A DNA stretch of 14,052 bases from an uncultured Christensenella sp. (GCA_910586345.1 CAJUHC010000031.1:1-14052), one strand, 5' to 3'. Numbered from the stretch's first letter, positions 5,763 to 13,740 are shown. Translations and numbers: made by a program. The notes: a model not told the origin generated them from the sequence alone.

Positions 5763-6773
5763 ATGGATTGGGCGAATTTAGGTTTCGGTTATATCAAAAC
5801 TCCTTACCGTTACGTATCCGAATACAAAAACGGAAAATGGGACGGCGGAATTCTTACCGGCGACGATAAAATCGTAATAAGCGAGTGCGCCGGAGTATTG
5901 CAGTACGCACAGACGGTTTTCGAAGGTCTAAAAGCTTATACGGCGAAGGACGGCAGAATCGTTACGTTCCGTCCCGATTTGAATGCGGAAAGAATGATTG
6001 AGTCCGCAAAAAGGCTTGAAATACCCGAATTTCCGAAAGAAAGATTTCTCGAAGCCGTCGATAAAGTCGTTGCGGCGAATAAAAGTTTCGTACCGCCTTA
6101 CGGCAGCGGAGCGTCTTTATATTTAAGACCGTTTATTTTCGGCTCTTCCGCCGTCATAGGCGTAAAACCCGCAAAGGAATATCAATTCAGAATTTTCGCA
6201 ACGCCGGTAGGTCCTTACTTCAAAAGCGGAATTAAGCCTATAACTCTTCGAGTAAGCGACTTTGACCGAGCGGCGCCGAGAGGCACCGGACACGTCAAAG
6301 CGGGACTCAACTACGCTATGAGCCTGCGCGCAATAGTCGACGCACACGAAAACGGCTTTGACGAGAATCTCTATCTTGACCCGACGACGAGAACTTTCGT
6401 AGAAGAAACGGGCGGGGCGAATTTTATTTTCGTTACGAAAGACGGTAAAATCGTCACGCCGAAATCAGACAGTATTCTACCCTCAATAACAAGACGCTCT
6501 CTGTGCTTCGCGGCTGAAAAATATTTGGGGCTTACGGTTGAACAAAGACCCGTAAAACTTTCCGAAATCGAAAACTTTGCGGAGTGCGGTCTTTGCGGAA
6601 CAGCCGCGGTAATCTCTCCCGTCGGAAAAATCAACGACCACGGCAGAGAGATTTTATTCCCTTCGGGAATGAATGAAATGGGCGAAATCACGAAGAAACT
6701 TTACGAAACTTTAACCGCAATTCAGACGGGCGAAATACAAGCTCCCGAAGGCTGGATAAGAGAAATACGATAA
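5763..6773 (+). CDS. ilvE: Branched-chain amino acid aminotransferase
   Basis: PLP-dependent class IV aminotransferase that interconverts leucine, isoleucine and valine with their 2-oxo acids using 2-oxoglutarate/glutamate. The 336 residues start MDWANLGFGYIKTPYRYVSE, typical of the longer bacterial/eukaryote-like branch of BCATs. Seen in order: GVLQYAQTVFEGLKAY (44-59), FRPDLNAERM (69-78), YLRPFIFG (120-127), the PLP lysine Lys179 in GTGHVKAGLNYA (175-186), the cofactor-binding stretch FVEETGGANFIF (212-223) and ECGLCGTAAVISPV near the C-terminus. A GAGG site lies 8 bases before the ATG. It is the only protein gene on the plus strand and is monocistronic, with its own promoter and a strong terminator. 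A role in either synthesis or breakdown is possible. Confidence 0.95.
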   Translation: MDWANLGFGYIKTPYRYVSEYKNGKWDGGILTGDDKIVISECAGVLQYAQTVFEGLKAYTAKDGRIVTFRPDLNAERMIESAKRLEIPEFPKERFLEAVDKVVAANKSFVPPYGSGASLYLRPFIFGSSAVIGVKPAKEYQFRIFATPVGPYFKSGIKPITLRVSDFDRAAPRGTGHVKAGLNYAMSLRAIVDAHENGFDENLYLDPTTRTFVEETGGANFIFVTKDGKIVTPKSDSILPSITRRSLCFAAEKYLGLTVEQRPVKLSEIENFAECGLCGTAAVISPVGKINDHGREILFPSGMNEMGEITKKLYETLTAIQTGEIQAPEGWIREIR

Positions 6774-6775
6774 CC

Positions 6776-6815
6776 GAAAAATTAAGCGCACGGCGTTTGC
6801 CGTGCGCTTTTCTTA
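6776..6815. terminator. Bidirectional intrinsic terminator between ilvE and yigZ
   Basis: Perfect 11-bp stem AAGCGCACGGC (6784-6794) / GCCGTGCGCTT (6799-6809) with loop GTTT. On the plus strand it is followed by TTCTTATATT and on the minus strand by AATTTTT, so it can end both the ilvE transcript and the convergent tyrS-yigZ transcript. The remaining bases up to the yigZ stop hold no feature I can support. Confidence 0.88.
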
Positions 6816-6898
6816 TATTATTTACTTGTTTTTATGCTTTTATATCTGGCATAGTACTATATTTAAAGCTTGAAATAGCCGAATTACCCCTGTTTTGT

Positions 6899-7522
6899 TC
6901 ATATTTTAAACGGATAATAATATTCTTTTAATTTTAACACTTCAACTTTACCGTTCAAACGATTCAATAATTCCGAATTGAAATCGTATTCATTTTCTTT
7001 TTTTACGGCGATAACGAAGTGAACTTCGTTAAGATATTCTACGGATTTAACCTCTGCTCCGAACTCGCTGAAAAATCTTGCCGCAGTTTCGGCGCCCGAA
7101 TAACCTACGGTATATTTGCTTTCGGAGCACATCTGATACAGCACTTTTTGCGCCGTATCGAGGTTTTCAGAAACGCTTCCGGAGTAAGCGCGGACAAGCC
7201 CACCTGCTCCGAGTTTTATTCCTCCGAAATACCTTGTAACCACTGCCGCAATCTGAAAAAGTTTCTTAGTTTTTAGAACTTCGAGCATAGGCATACCCGC
7301 GGTTCCCTGCGGTTCTCCGTCGTCGGAAAAGCGCAGAAAGTTCCCCGTTTCGTCGCAGACGTAAGCGTAACAGTTATGAGTCGCGTCACGGTATTTCGCC
7401 GATATTTCCGAAATAAAATCTTTCGCCTCTTCTTCGCTCTCCACGTGTCTTGAAGTTGTAATAAAGCGCGATTTTTCAATCGTCTTTTGCGTGACGGTTT
7501 GTCCGCTTATCGAAAGATACAT
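6899..7522 (-). CDS. yigZ: YigZ/IMPACT family protein
   Basis: A 207-residue member of the UPF0029/IMPACT family, found in most bacteria and related to the eukaryotic translation regulator IMPACT. Its bacterial function is not settled. The conserved N-terminal domain is clear: EKSRFI (16-21), YRDATHNCYAY (44-54), RFSDDGEPQGTAGMPML (64-80) and VVTRYFGGIKLGAGGLVRAYS (94-114). The C-terminal ferredoxin-like part (about 135-207) is less conserved, as is usual. The start codon shares one base with the tyrS stop (TAATG) and has no good ribosome binding site, so translation probably depends on ribosomes finishing tyrS. It lies last in a tyrS-yigZ operon ending at the bidirectional terminator. Confidence 0.92.
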   Translation of the reverse strand: MYLSISGQTVTQKTIEKSRFITTSRHVESEEEAKDFISEISAKYRDATHNCYAYVCDETGNFLRFSDDGEPQGTAGMPMLEVLKTKKLFQIAAVVTRYFGGIKLGAGGLVRAYSGSVSENLDTAQKVLYQMCSESKYTVGYSGAETAARFFSEFGAEVKSVEYLNEVHFVIAVKKENEYDFNSELLNRLNGKVEVLKLKEYYYPFKI

Positions 7523-8706
7523 TATTTTAAATTAATTTTTACGTGAACTTTTTTGCCTTTATGAATCACGTCGCCGTCGCAAACAATCGTATTTATTTCA
7601 GTGATTTTATCTTCGTTTACGCAAACTCCGCCCTGCTGAATAAGTCTTCTTGCTTCGCCGTTCGAAGCGCATATACCCGCGCCGACAAGCACGTTTATAA
7701 TCGTAGGATTTTCGATGCTTAAATCTTTTTCCGGAAGATTTCCTCCGCCTCCGAAAGCGGCTTTAGCCTGACTTTTCGCGATTTCAGCCTTTTCTTCGCC
7801 GTGAACGAGTTTCGTAAGTTCGAACGCTAAAATTTCTTTCTTTTCGTTTATGCGCGAAACGTCCCATTTTTCCATTTCTTCGATGGTCTGCATCGATATA
7901 AACGTGAGCATTTTAATACATTTCATAACGTCGGCGTCGTCTACGTTGCGCCAATACTGGTAAAAATCGTAAGGACTCGTTTTATTTTCGTCAAGCCAAA
8001 CCGCGCCTTTTGCGGTTTTTCCCATCTTTTTGCCTTCGCTGTTCAAAAGCAAAGTTATCGTCATTGCGTAAGCGTCTTTACCCGATTTCTTACGGATAAG
8101 TTCCGTACCCGCAAGCATATTACTCCACTGGTCGTCGCCGCCGAACTGCATATTGCAGCCGTACTTTTCACTGAGATGCCAGAAATCGTAAGCCTGCATA
8201 ATCATATAATTGAATTCAAGAAAGCTTAAACCTTTCTCCATTCGCTGTTTATAACATTCCGCGCGAAGCATATTGTTTACGGTAAAACAAGCTCCCACGT
8301 CGCGCAAAAGTTCTACGTATTTTAAATTCAAAAGCCAATCGGCGTTATTGACGATAATCGCCTTATCGTCTCCGAATTCTATAAAACGCTCCATTTGCTT
8401 TTTAAAGCAATCGCAATTCCGCCGAATATCTTCCGTCGTGAGCATAGAGCGCATATCCGTTCTGCCTGACGGGTCGCCGATATGCCCGGTTCCTCCGCCG
8501 AGCAAAACAACCGGTTTATTGCCGGCCATCTGTAACCTTTTCATAAGGCAAAGAGCCATAAAATGACCGACGTGAAGGCTGTCCGCCGTCGGGTCGAAAC
8601 CTATATAAAATCTCGCTCCGCCGTTGTTTATCAGTTGTTTTATTTCTTCTTCGTCCGTAACCTGAGCTATCAGACCGCGACGTTTAAGTTCTTCGTAAAT
8701 TTCCAT
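7522..8706 (-). CDS. tyrS: Tyrosyl-tRNA synthetase (TyrS type)
   Basis: Class I aminoacyl-tRNA synthetase charging tRNA-Tyr. Of 394 residues, about 1-320 form the Rossmann-fold catalytic domain and anticodon-binding helices, with YIGFDPTADSLHVGHF (34-49, HIGH motif as HVGH), LLGGGTGHIGDPSGR (68-82), MQFGGDDQWSNML (186-198) and the KMSKS loop present as KMGKT (227-231). About 335-394 form the C-terminal S4-like RNA-binding domain (GICASNGEARRLIQQGGVCVNEDKI). An AAAGGAG site lies 5 bases before the ATG. Many Firmicute tyrS genes sit behind a tyrosine T-box leader. This one has a leader of only about 12 bases after its predicted start site, so no T-box control is possible at this promoter. Confidence 0.96.
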   Translation of the reverse strand: MEIYEELKRRGLIAQVTDEEEIKQLINNGGARFYIGFDPTADSLHVGHFMALCLMKRLQMAGNKPVVLLGGGTGHIGDPSGRTDMRSMLTTEDIRRNCDCFKKQMERFIEFGDDKAIIVNNADWLLNLKYVELLRDVGACFTVNNMLRAECYKQRMEKGLSFLEFNYMIMQAYDFWHLSEKYGCNMQFGGDDQWSNMLAGTELIRKKSGKDAYAMTITLLLNSEGKKMGKTAKGAVWLDENKTSPYDFYQYWRNVDDADVMKCIKMLTFISMQTIEEMEKWDVSRINEKKEILAFELTKLVHGEEKAEIAKSQAKAAFGGGGNLPEKDLSIENPTIINVLVGAGICASNGEARRLIQQGGVCVNEDKITEINTIVCDGDVIHKGKKVHVKINLK

Positions 8707-8724
8707 ACAAACTCCTTTTGTATG

Positions 8725-8753
8725 ATTATACCAACAGAAGGAGAATTTTGCAA
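8725..8753 (-). promoter_or_regulatory. Consensus promoter for tyrS-yigZ
   Basis: TTGCAA (8753-8748), a 17-base spacer and a perfect TATAAT (8730-8725) on the minus strand, giving a start near 8718 and a very short leader containing AAAGGAG. The -35 box lies about 10 bases past the sigK stop. Confidence 0.85.
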
Positions 8754-8762
8754 TAAAAAAAG

Positions 8763-9467
8763 CTAATCAGTAAAAAAATCTTCCTTGTTCAGGTATTCGC
8801 GCGCTTTTTCTATCGCGCGTTTTTCTATGCGTGAGATATAAGAACGCGAAATGCCGAGTTTTTTAGCCACTTCTCTTTGAGGCATAGCGGTTCCGTCCTC
8901 CAACCCGTATCTTAACGAAAGTATTATATATTCCCGTTCGGACAGGAATTTTTTCAGATGCGCGACAAATTTTTCGCGCTGGATACTCTTTTCAACCTGA
9001 GCGAATACGCTGTCTTCTTTCTCCGCGAGAAGGTCGATAAGAGTGAGCTCGTTTCCGTCTTTGTCTACGCCGACGGGGTCGGATAAAGATACGTTGTTTT
9101 TATGCTTTTTACCCGCGCGCAACAGCATTAAAATTTCATTTTCTATACACCGCGCGGTATAAGTGGCAAGCTGGGTTCCTTTTCCGTCCTGATATGTATT
9201 TATCGCCTTTATAAGACCTATGGAACCGACGGAAATCAAATCGTCCGTTTCCGCCGAGCTCGTGTATTTTTTTACTATGTGCGCGACGAGACGCATATTG
9301 TGTTTAATTAATATATTTTTCGCTTCAACGTCGCCCGCGCGCGCAAGAGCGAGATATTTACTCTCTTCTTCGGGCGGAAGAGGTTTCGGAAAAGTACCTC
9401 CGCCCTTGACCATACCCGTAAAAAAGAAAATTTTGCCGAACAGCAAACCTAAAAAATCAAAAAACAT
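8763..9467 (-). CDS. sigK: RNA polymerase sporulation sigma factor SigmaK (pro-form)
   Basis: Directs late mother-cell gene expression during endospore formation. The 234 residues start with a hydrophobic stretch (MFFDFLGLLFGKIFFFTGMV) that matches the pro-sequence anchoring pro-SigmaK at the forespore membrane until it is cleaved. Then come GGGTFPKPLPPEEESKYL, typical of SigmaK, region 2 with IKHNMRLVAHIVKKY (54-68), DDLISVGSIGLIKAI (75-89) and TARCIENEILMLLR (104-117), DPVGVDKDGNELTLIDLL (130-147), and region 4 with the HTH REVAKKLGISRSYISRIEKR (198-217). The gene is uninterrupted: there is no skin-type insertion. SigmaE is the closest alternative, but the FPKPL and VGVDKDGNELTL segments fit SigmaK better. 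The AGGAG site is 12 bases from the ATG, unusually far, but a stop codon two codons upstream makes this the first possible start. Confidence 0.87.
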   Translation of the reverse strand: MFFDFLGLLFGKIFFFTGMVKGGGTFPKPLPPEEESKYLALARAGDVEAKNILIKHNMRLVAHIVKKYTSSAETDDLISVGSIGLIKAINTYQDGKGTQLATYTARCIENEILMLLRAGKKHKNNVSLSDPVGVDKDGNELTLIDLLAEKEDSVFAQVEKSIQREKFVAHLKKFLSEREYIILSLRYGLEDGTAMPQREVAKKLGISRSYISRIEKRAIEKAREYLNKEDFFTD

Positions 9468-9492
9468 ACGTTACCGCTACTCCTTTTTTAGT

Positions 9493-9520
9493 AATGTATG
9501 TTTTTGACAGTTTGTACTAT
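9493..9520 (-). promoter_or_regulatory. SigmaE-like sporulation promoter before sigK
   Basis: On the minus strand GAATAGT carries the -35-like ATA (9520-9518), followed after 17 bases by CATACATT (9500-9493), close to the SigmaE -10 consensus CATACAAT. In Bacillus, sigK is transcribed by SigmaE with SpoIIID, so this is the expected promoter class. No SigA-type pair is seen here. The assignment rests on consensus matching only. Confidence 0.55.
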
Positions 9521-9568
9521 TCGACAATTTTTGCCTTATTTTTTATTAAAGTTTCAATTTATTACGAC

Positions 9569-9589
9569 TGAATAATATTTTATTATTCA
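9569..9589. repeat. AT-rich inverted repeat over the ABC gene stop codon
   Basis: TGAATAATA and TATTATTCA form a perfect 9-bp inverted repeat with loop TTT (plus-strand reading), covering the stop codon of the downstream ABC gene (9583-9585). It lacks GC pairs and a U-tract on the minus strand, so it is at most a weak 3' end or stability element. No better terminator for the marR-ABC operon was found before sigK. Confidence 0.4.
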
Positions 9590-11481
9590 AGTTCGAACGC
9601 GCCCGTATAGAGCTGATAATACTTTCCTTTCTGTTCGATAAGCTGTTCGTGGTCGCCGCGTTCTATTATTTCGCCGTGTTCGAGAACCATAATAGCTTTA
9701 CTGTTTTTTACGGTGGAAAGTCTGTGCGCTATAACGAATACCGTTCTGCCTTCCATTAACTTATCCATACCCTGCTCGATTAGCTTTTCCGTTCTGGTAT
9801 CTATCGACGAAGTAGCTTCGTCCAAAATGAGAACGGGGCACTCAGAAACCATTGCGCGGGAAATCGCAAGCAACTGTCTTTGACCCTGTGAAAGATTAGC
9901 CCCGTCGCCCGTGATAACGGTATTATAACCTTCAGGAAGATGCTTTATAAACGAATGTGCATTGGCGAGTTTTGCGGCTTTTACGCACTCTTCGTCAGTC
10001 GCGCCAAGTCTGCCGTAACGGATATTATCCATAACCGTACCGGTAAACAGGTGCGTATCCTGTAAAACCACGCCCAAACTTCTGCGTAAATCGTCTTTCT
10101 TTATACTCTTTATATCGAGTCCGTCATATGTAATTTCGCCCGACTGCATATCGTAAAAACGATTTATAAGGTTGGTTATAGTTGTCTTTCCCGCGCCTGT
10201 CGAGCCTACAAACGCAATCTTCTGACCGGGCTTAGCGTAAAGGCTGACGTTCTTTAAAATAACCTTTTCGTCTGTATAACCGAAAACGACGTCGTTAAAC
10301 CTTATATCTCCTTTTAAAGGCACGTATCCGAAAGTTCCGTCAGGATTCGGCTTTTTCCAAGCCCACTCGCCCTTTTCATATTCGCCGTAAGTAAGCGTCG
10401 TATCGCCGCCCTTATCCTCGGGCAGAGTGTCGACCATATCGAAAATACGTTCCGCTCCCGCAAGCGCCATAACAATAGCGTTGAATTGCTGTGACACCTG
10501 CTGTACAGGCATATTGAATTGGCGTGAATAAGAAAGAAACGATACGAGCATACCGGCACAACAAGCTATTCCTCCGCCGTTTAAAGCCGTATATCCCGAT
10601 AACAAACCTATTTCCGCTCCGCTTACCATCAGAATAAACCCGACTACCGCAACGAGAACGTACTGCAAATAACCGAGATTATTGTTTACGGGACCCAACA
10701 AAAACGCATTGCAGTTCGCAATATATCCCGTTTTGAATAATTCGTCGTTATAGGTCTTAAACCCTTCTATCGCTTCGTCTTCGTGACAGAATACTTTAAT
10801 AACTTTCTGCCCTTCGGTCATTTCCTCCACATAACCGTTTAACGCTCCCATTGCGCGCTGCTGTTTCAAGAAGTTTTTCGCCGACTTAACTCCGACTTTT
10901 TTTATAACGAAAATCATAACCGCAAGCACTGCCAATATAAAAAGCGTCAAAGTAAAGCTGTAAAACACCATAAACGCAAAAACGAAAATCAAAGTTAAAA
11001 TCGATGAAATTATCTGCGGAATCGTCTGTGACAAAAGCTGACGCATAGTATCCACGTCGTTGGTGTACATACTCATCAAATCGCCGTGTGTGTGCGTATC
11101 GAAAAATTTCAATGGAAGATACTGCATTTTCGCAAACATCTCGTCCCTGAGTTTTTTAAGCGTTCCCTGCGCAATGTACATCATTATCCTGTTATAAGCA
11201 AACGACGAAAGTACGCCCGCAATATAGATACAGCCCATTAAGAGTATATTCGTCCATACTACCGACATATTTATCGAAGGGTGTTCGGGACTGACAATCA
11301 GTTCCTGTATTATAACCGCAAGTCTCGAAGACGCAACAACGTTTGCCGCAGAAGCCGTCATAACGAAAATAACCACGAATACGGCGGCAATTTTATAACG
11401 GGAAAAAGTATAAGCAAGCAATCTTTTTAAAGTTTTTACGGGAGTTTTCGCCGCTTTGCCTTTGGTATTCTCCGACGCCAT
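9583..11481 (-). CDS. ABC exporter half-transporter, consensus-site subunit (multidrug type, LmrD/YheH-like)
   Basis: A 632-residue half-transporter: an N-terminal type-1 exporter membrane domain with six helices (about residues 30-350) and a C-terminal ATPase domain. Seen in the ATPase: Walker A GSTGAGKTT (426-434), Q-loop LGVVLQDTHLF, signature LSQGQ (530-534), Walker B LILDEATSSID (551-561) with catalytic Glu555, and switch His586 in AHRLST. An insert of about 40 residues with EWAWKKPNPDGTFGYVPLKGDIRF joins the two domains, a feature of this clade. The signature has Gln where LSGGQ has Gly, while the hydrolytic residues are intact. The partner upstream shows the opposite pattern, so the two should form a heterodimer with one active and one degenerate ATP site. 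The start overlaps the partner's stop by one base (TAATG) and has a GGGAGG site. Substrate unknown; drug or lipid export is typical. Confidence 0.9.
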   Translation of the reverse strand: MASENTKGKAAKTPVKTLKRLLAYTFSRYKIAAVFVVIFVMTASAANVVASSRLAVIIQELIVSPEHPSINMSVVWTNILLMGCIYIAGVLSSFAYNRIMMYIAQGTLKKLRDEMFAKMQYLPLKFFDTHTHGDLMSMYTNDVDTMRQLLSQTIPQIISSILTLIFVFAFMVFYSFTLTLFILAVLAVMIFVIKKVGVKSAKNFLKQQRAMGALNGYVEEMTEGQKVIKVFCHEDEAIEGFKTYNDELFKTGYIANCNAFLLGPVNNNLGYLQYVLVAVVGFILMVSGAEIGLLSGYTALNGGGIACCAGMLVSFLSYSRQFNMPVQQVSQQFNAIVMALAGAERIFDMVDTLPEDKGGDTTLTYGEYEKGEWAWKKPNPDGTFGYVPLKGDIRFNDVVFGYTDEKVILKNVSLYAKPGQKIAFVGSTGAGKTTITNLINRFYDMQSGEITYDGLDIKSIKKDDLRRSLGVVLQDTHLFTGTVMDNIRYGRLGATDEECVKAAKLANAHSFIKHLPEGYNTVITGDGANLSQGQRQLLAISRAMVSECPVLILDEATSSIDTRTEKLIEQGMDKLMEGRTVFVIAHRLSTVKNSKAIMVLEHGEIIERGDHEQLIEQKGKYYQLYTGAFELE

Positions 11482-13238
11482 TACTCTTCACCTCCCTTCA
11501 ATTGCGATTCGTAAACTTCTCTGTAAATATCGTTTGTTTTCATTAACTCTTCGTGCGTACCGATTCCGCAAATTTTACCGTCGTCAAGCACTACTATTCT
11601 GTCTGCGTCCTGTACCGACGCTACTCTCTGAGCGATAATTATTTTTGTGGTATCGGGCGCATACTTCTTTAAAGCTTCTCTTATGGAAGCGTCTGTTTTC
11701 GTATCTACCGCGGAAGTCGAATCGTCGAAAATTATAATCTTAGGTTTTTTAAGCATCGCGCGTGCTATACAAAGCCGTTGTTTCTGTCCGCCTGAAACGT
11801 TAACGCCGCCCTGTCCCAAATCGTAACCGTATCCGTTAGGAAGCGCGTCTATAAACTCCTCCGCACAAGCCTGACGCGCTGCGAAACGCAATTCTTCGTC
11901 CGTCGCGTCCTTGTCGCCCCAGCGGAGATTTTCCGCTACCGTACCCGAAAACAAAACGTTTTTTTGCAGAACCATAGCGACCTTATTCCTAAGCGAGTCC
12001 ATATCGTAATCTTTTACGTTAACGCCTCCGACCTTTACCGAGCCTTCGGTAGTATCGTACAGTCGAGGAATCAAAGATACAAGCGAAGTTTTTCCCGAGC
12101 CCGTCGCGCCGATAATTCCGAGCGTTTCTCCCGAAGAAATTTTAAGATTTATATTTTGCAATACGCTTTCGTCGGCTTTGCTCGAATAAGCAAAATCAAC
12201 GTTTTCGAATTCAATCGAACCGTCTTTAACTTCAAATACGGGCGACGCGGGTTCGGACAAAGTTGTTTTTTCACTCAATACTTCGCCTATTCTGTCCATA
12301 CTGCCTTTGGAAAGCGAGATAAAGTTAAGACACATCGCCACCATAATTACGCCGTTCAAGATTTGCATTGCATAAAATATAAGCGCTTGAAGGTCTTCGG
12401 GCTGGACTGCGCCGAAAATATTTCCGACAACCATATTCGAACCTACGGTAAGAATAACTATTATGGTTGCAAACATAATGAAGTTTACGCAGGGCATCAA
12501 AAACGTGAGAATTTTTTCGGCTTTTACCGAGTATATGTAAACGTCTTGCGTAGCGTTCTGCATTTTGTCAATTTCTTTATCTTCGCGGACGTATGATTTT
12601 ACTACGCGTACCGCCGTTAAATTCTCCTGCACTACGGAATTGAGCTTATCGTATTTCTTGAACATTGTTCTGAAATGCGGAGTAACTTTAAACATACATA
12701 TAAAAACTACTAAGCCTAAAACAACCGACGCGCCGATAAATATTCCCGCAAGCACAGGTTCTATTACGCAAGTCATTATTACCGCGGCAATAAACATTAC
12801 CGGAGCGCGGACAAGCATCCTGATACACATCTGGTATGCGTTTTGAACGTTGGTAACGTCGGTCGTAATGCGCGTAATAATACTCGCCGTGGAATATTTG
12901 TCTATGTTTGCAAACGAAAACGATTGAAGATTGTTATACATATCTTCTCTCAGATTTTTAGCAAAACCGCAACTTGCTTTCGCGGCGTATCTGGCACCCA
13001 TAATTCCGCAAAGCAAAGCAAACAATGCGCATACTACCATAGAAACCGAACAAACGATAATAATACTGGTATTAACCTGATATGTACCGTCTTCCGCAAG
13101 AAATTTAAGCTCTTTTATAATAAAAGTCGTAAGCCACGGAATTAAAATTTCCATCGCGGCTTCGCCAATCATAAATAAAGGACAAAGTATAGAAGATTTT
13201 TTATATTCTCTTACGCTTTTTAACAATGTCTTAACCAT
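11481..13238 (-). CDS. ABC exporter half-transporter, degenerate-site subunit (LmrC/YheI-like)
   Basis: A 585-residue half-transporter, first of the pair. Six membrane helices lie in about residues 15-300, with the coupling segment NIDKYSTASIITRITTDVTNVQ near 111-132. In the ATPase domain Walker A is GATGSGKTS (377-385), the signature VSGGQ (481-485) is canonical, but Walker B reads IIIFDDSTSAVD (501-512) with Asp506 in place of the catalytic Glu, and the switch histidine is Gln537 (IIIAQRVAS). These two changes are the known signature of the non-hydrolysing site in heterodimeric exporters such as TM287/288. This subunit's VSGGQ completes the partner's active site, and its own degenerate site pairs with the partner's LSQGQ. 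The ATG overlaps the marR stop by 8 bases and has a strong AAAGGAGGT site 8 bases upstream. Confidence 0.9.
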   Translation of the reverse strand: MVKTLLKSVREYKKSSILCPLFMIGEAAMEILIPWLTTFIIKELKFLAEDGTYQVNTSIIIVCSVSMVVCALFALLCGIMGARYAAKASCGFAKNLREDMYNNLQSFSFANIDKYSTASIITRITTDVTNVQNAYQMCIRMLVRAPVMFIAAVIMTCVIEPVLAGIFIGASVVLGLVVFICMFKVTPHFRTMFKKYDKLNSVVQENLTAVRVVKSYVREDKEIDKMQNATQDVYIYSVKAEKILTFLMPCVNFIMFATIIVILTVGSNMVVGNIFGAVQPEDLQALIFYAMQILNGVIMVAMCLNFISLSKGSMDRIGEVLSEKTTLSEPASPVFEVKDGSIEFENVDFAYSSKADESVLQNINLKISSGETLGIIGATGSGKTSLVSLIPRLYDTTEGSVKVGGVNVKDYDMDSLRNKVAMVLQKNVLFSGTVAENLRWGDKDATDEELRFAARQACAEEFIDALPNGYGYDLGQGGVNVSGGQKQRLCIARAMLKKPKIIIFDDSTSAVDTKTDASIREALKKYAPDTTKIIIAQRVASVQDADRIVVLDDGKICGIGTHEELMKTNDIYREVYESQLKGGEE

Positions 13239-13689
13239 CTGTTTTTACCTCCTTTTCCGGTTTCTCGATTTCAGCTATGATTTTATTGAGAAGGTTTTTA
13301 AAATTTTCCTGTTCTTCTTCCGTCAAAGCAGACTGAATAACAGCGTCGCATTTATCCATAAGCAGTTTATTTTTAATACAGATATATTCTCCCCGCTCGG
13401 TAACTTTAACAAACTTCGTACGCGCGTCGCCGACAGATTGCGTACGTGAAATAAGTCCGTTCTTTTCAAGCCCGCTTAAAAGCGTTGAAACCGACGAGGC
13501 ACGTAAATTTATATGTTTTTCAATATCTTTCTGACAAACGTTTTTACCCTCTTTCGTTTTTATATGCACAAAAGTCAGTGCGTACATCTGTACGGGGTTT
13601 ATTCCGTATTCGGCAAAAAGACAATTGTTTTCACGATGCATCTGCCTTTGCAAATAGCAAATCATACCGTATAACCGCTTATTTTCCAA
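13231..13689 (-). CDS. MarR-family transcriptional regulator of the ABC exporter operon
   Basis: A winged-helix dimeric regulator of 152 residues, normal for the family. The N-terminal helix (LYGMICYLQRQMHRENNCLFAEYG) serves dimerisation. The HTH lies in about 51-80 (VCQKDIEKHINLRASSVSTLLSGLEKNGLI) and the wing in 82-97, with the DAR(T)K motif at the hairpin (GDARTKFVKV). The start codon is TTG at 13689. It is chosen because an AAAGGAG site lies 8 bases upstream and the next Met (residue 9) is inside the first helix. It is the first gene of a marR-ABC-ABC operon, overlapping the next gene by 8 bases. MarR proteins next to multidrug exporters usually repress their own operon until a ligand binds. 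A palindrome at the predicted transcription start supports autoregulation here. The ligand is unknown. Confidence 0.92.
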   Translation of the reverse strand: MENKRLYGMICYLQRQMHRENNCLFAEYGINPVQMYALTFVHIKTKEGKNVCQKDIEKHINLRASSVSTLLSGLEKNGLISRTQSVGDARTKFVKVTERGEYICIKNKLLMDKCDAVIQSALTEEEQENFKNLLNKIIAEIEKPEKEVKTDG

Positions 13690-13706
13690 AAAATATTCTC
13701 CTTTAT

Positions 13707-13736
13707 ATAATTCGAAGTCGAATAGTTTGAAGTCTA
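13707..13736 (-). promoter_or_regulatory. Candidate MarR operator at the marR transcription start
   Basis: Contains the perfect palindrome ATTCGA-AG-TCGAAT (13710-13723) and a direct repeat with 15-base period on the minus strand, GACTTCAAACTAT (13734-13722) and GACTTCGAATTAT (13719-13707), 11 of 13 bases alike. It covers about +1 to +28 of the predicted transcript, between the -10 box and the ribosome binding site, so a bound repressor would block the operon. Binding by this MarR is inferred. Confidence 0.55.
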
Positions 13737-13740
13737 ATTA

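Noticed and set aside
8707..8762. T-box riboswitch before tyrS
   Set aside because: The gap to sigK is only about 56 bases and the promoter sits inside it, leaving no room for a T-box.
9569..9589. Intrinsic terminator for the marR-ABC operon
   Set aside because: The inverted repeat is perfect but entirely weak A-T pairs apart from one, and no U-tract follows on the minus strand, so I list it only as a repeat.
11964..12596. 210-residue open frame on the plus strand
   Set aside because: It is antisense to the ABC transporter gene, has no recognisable domain or good ribosome binding site, and its composition looks like a shadow of the opposite strand.
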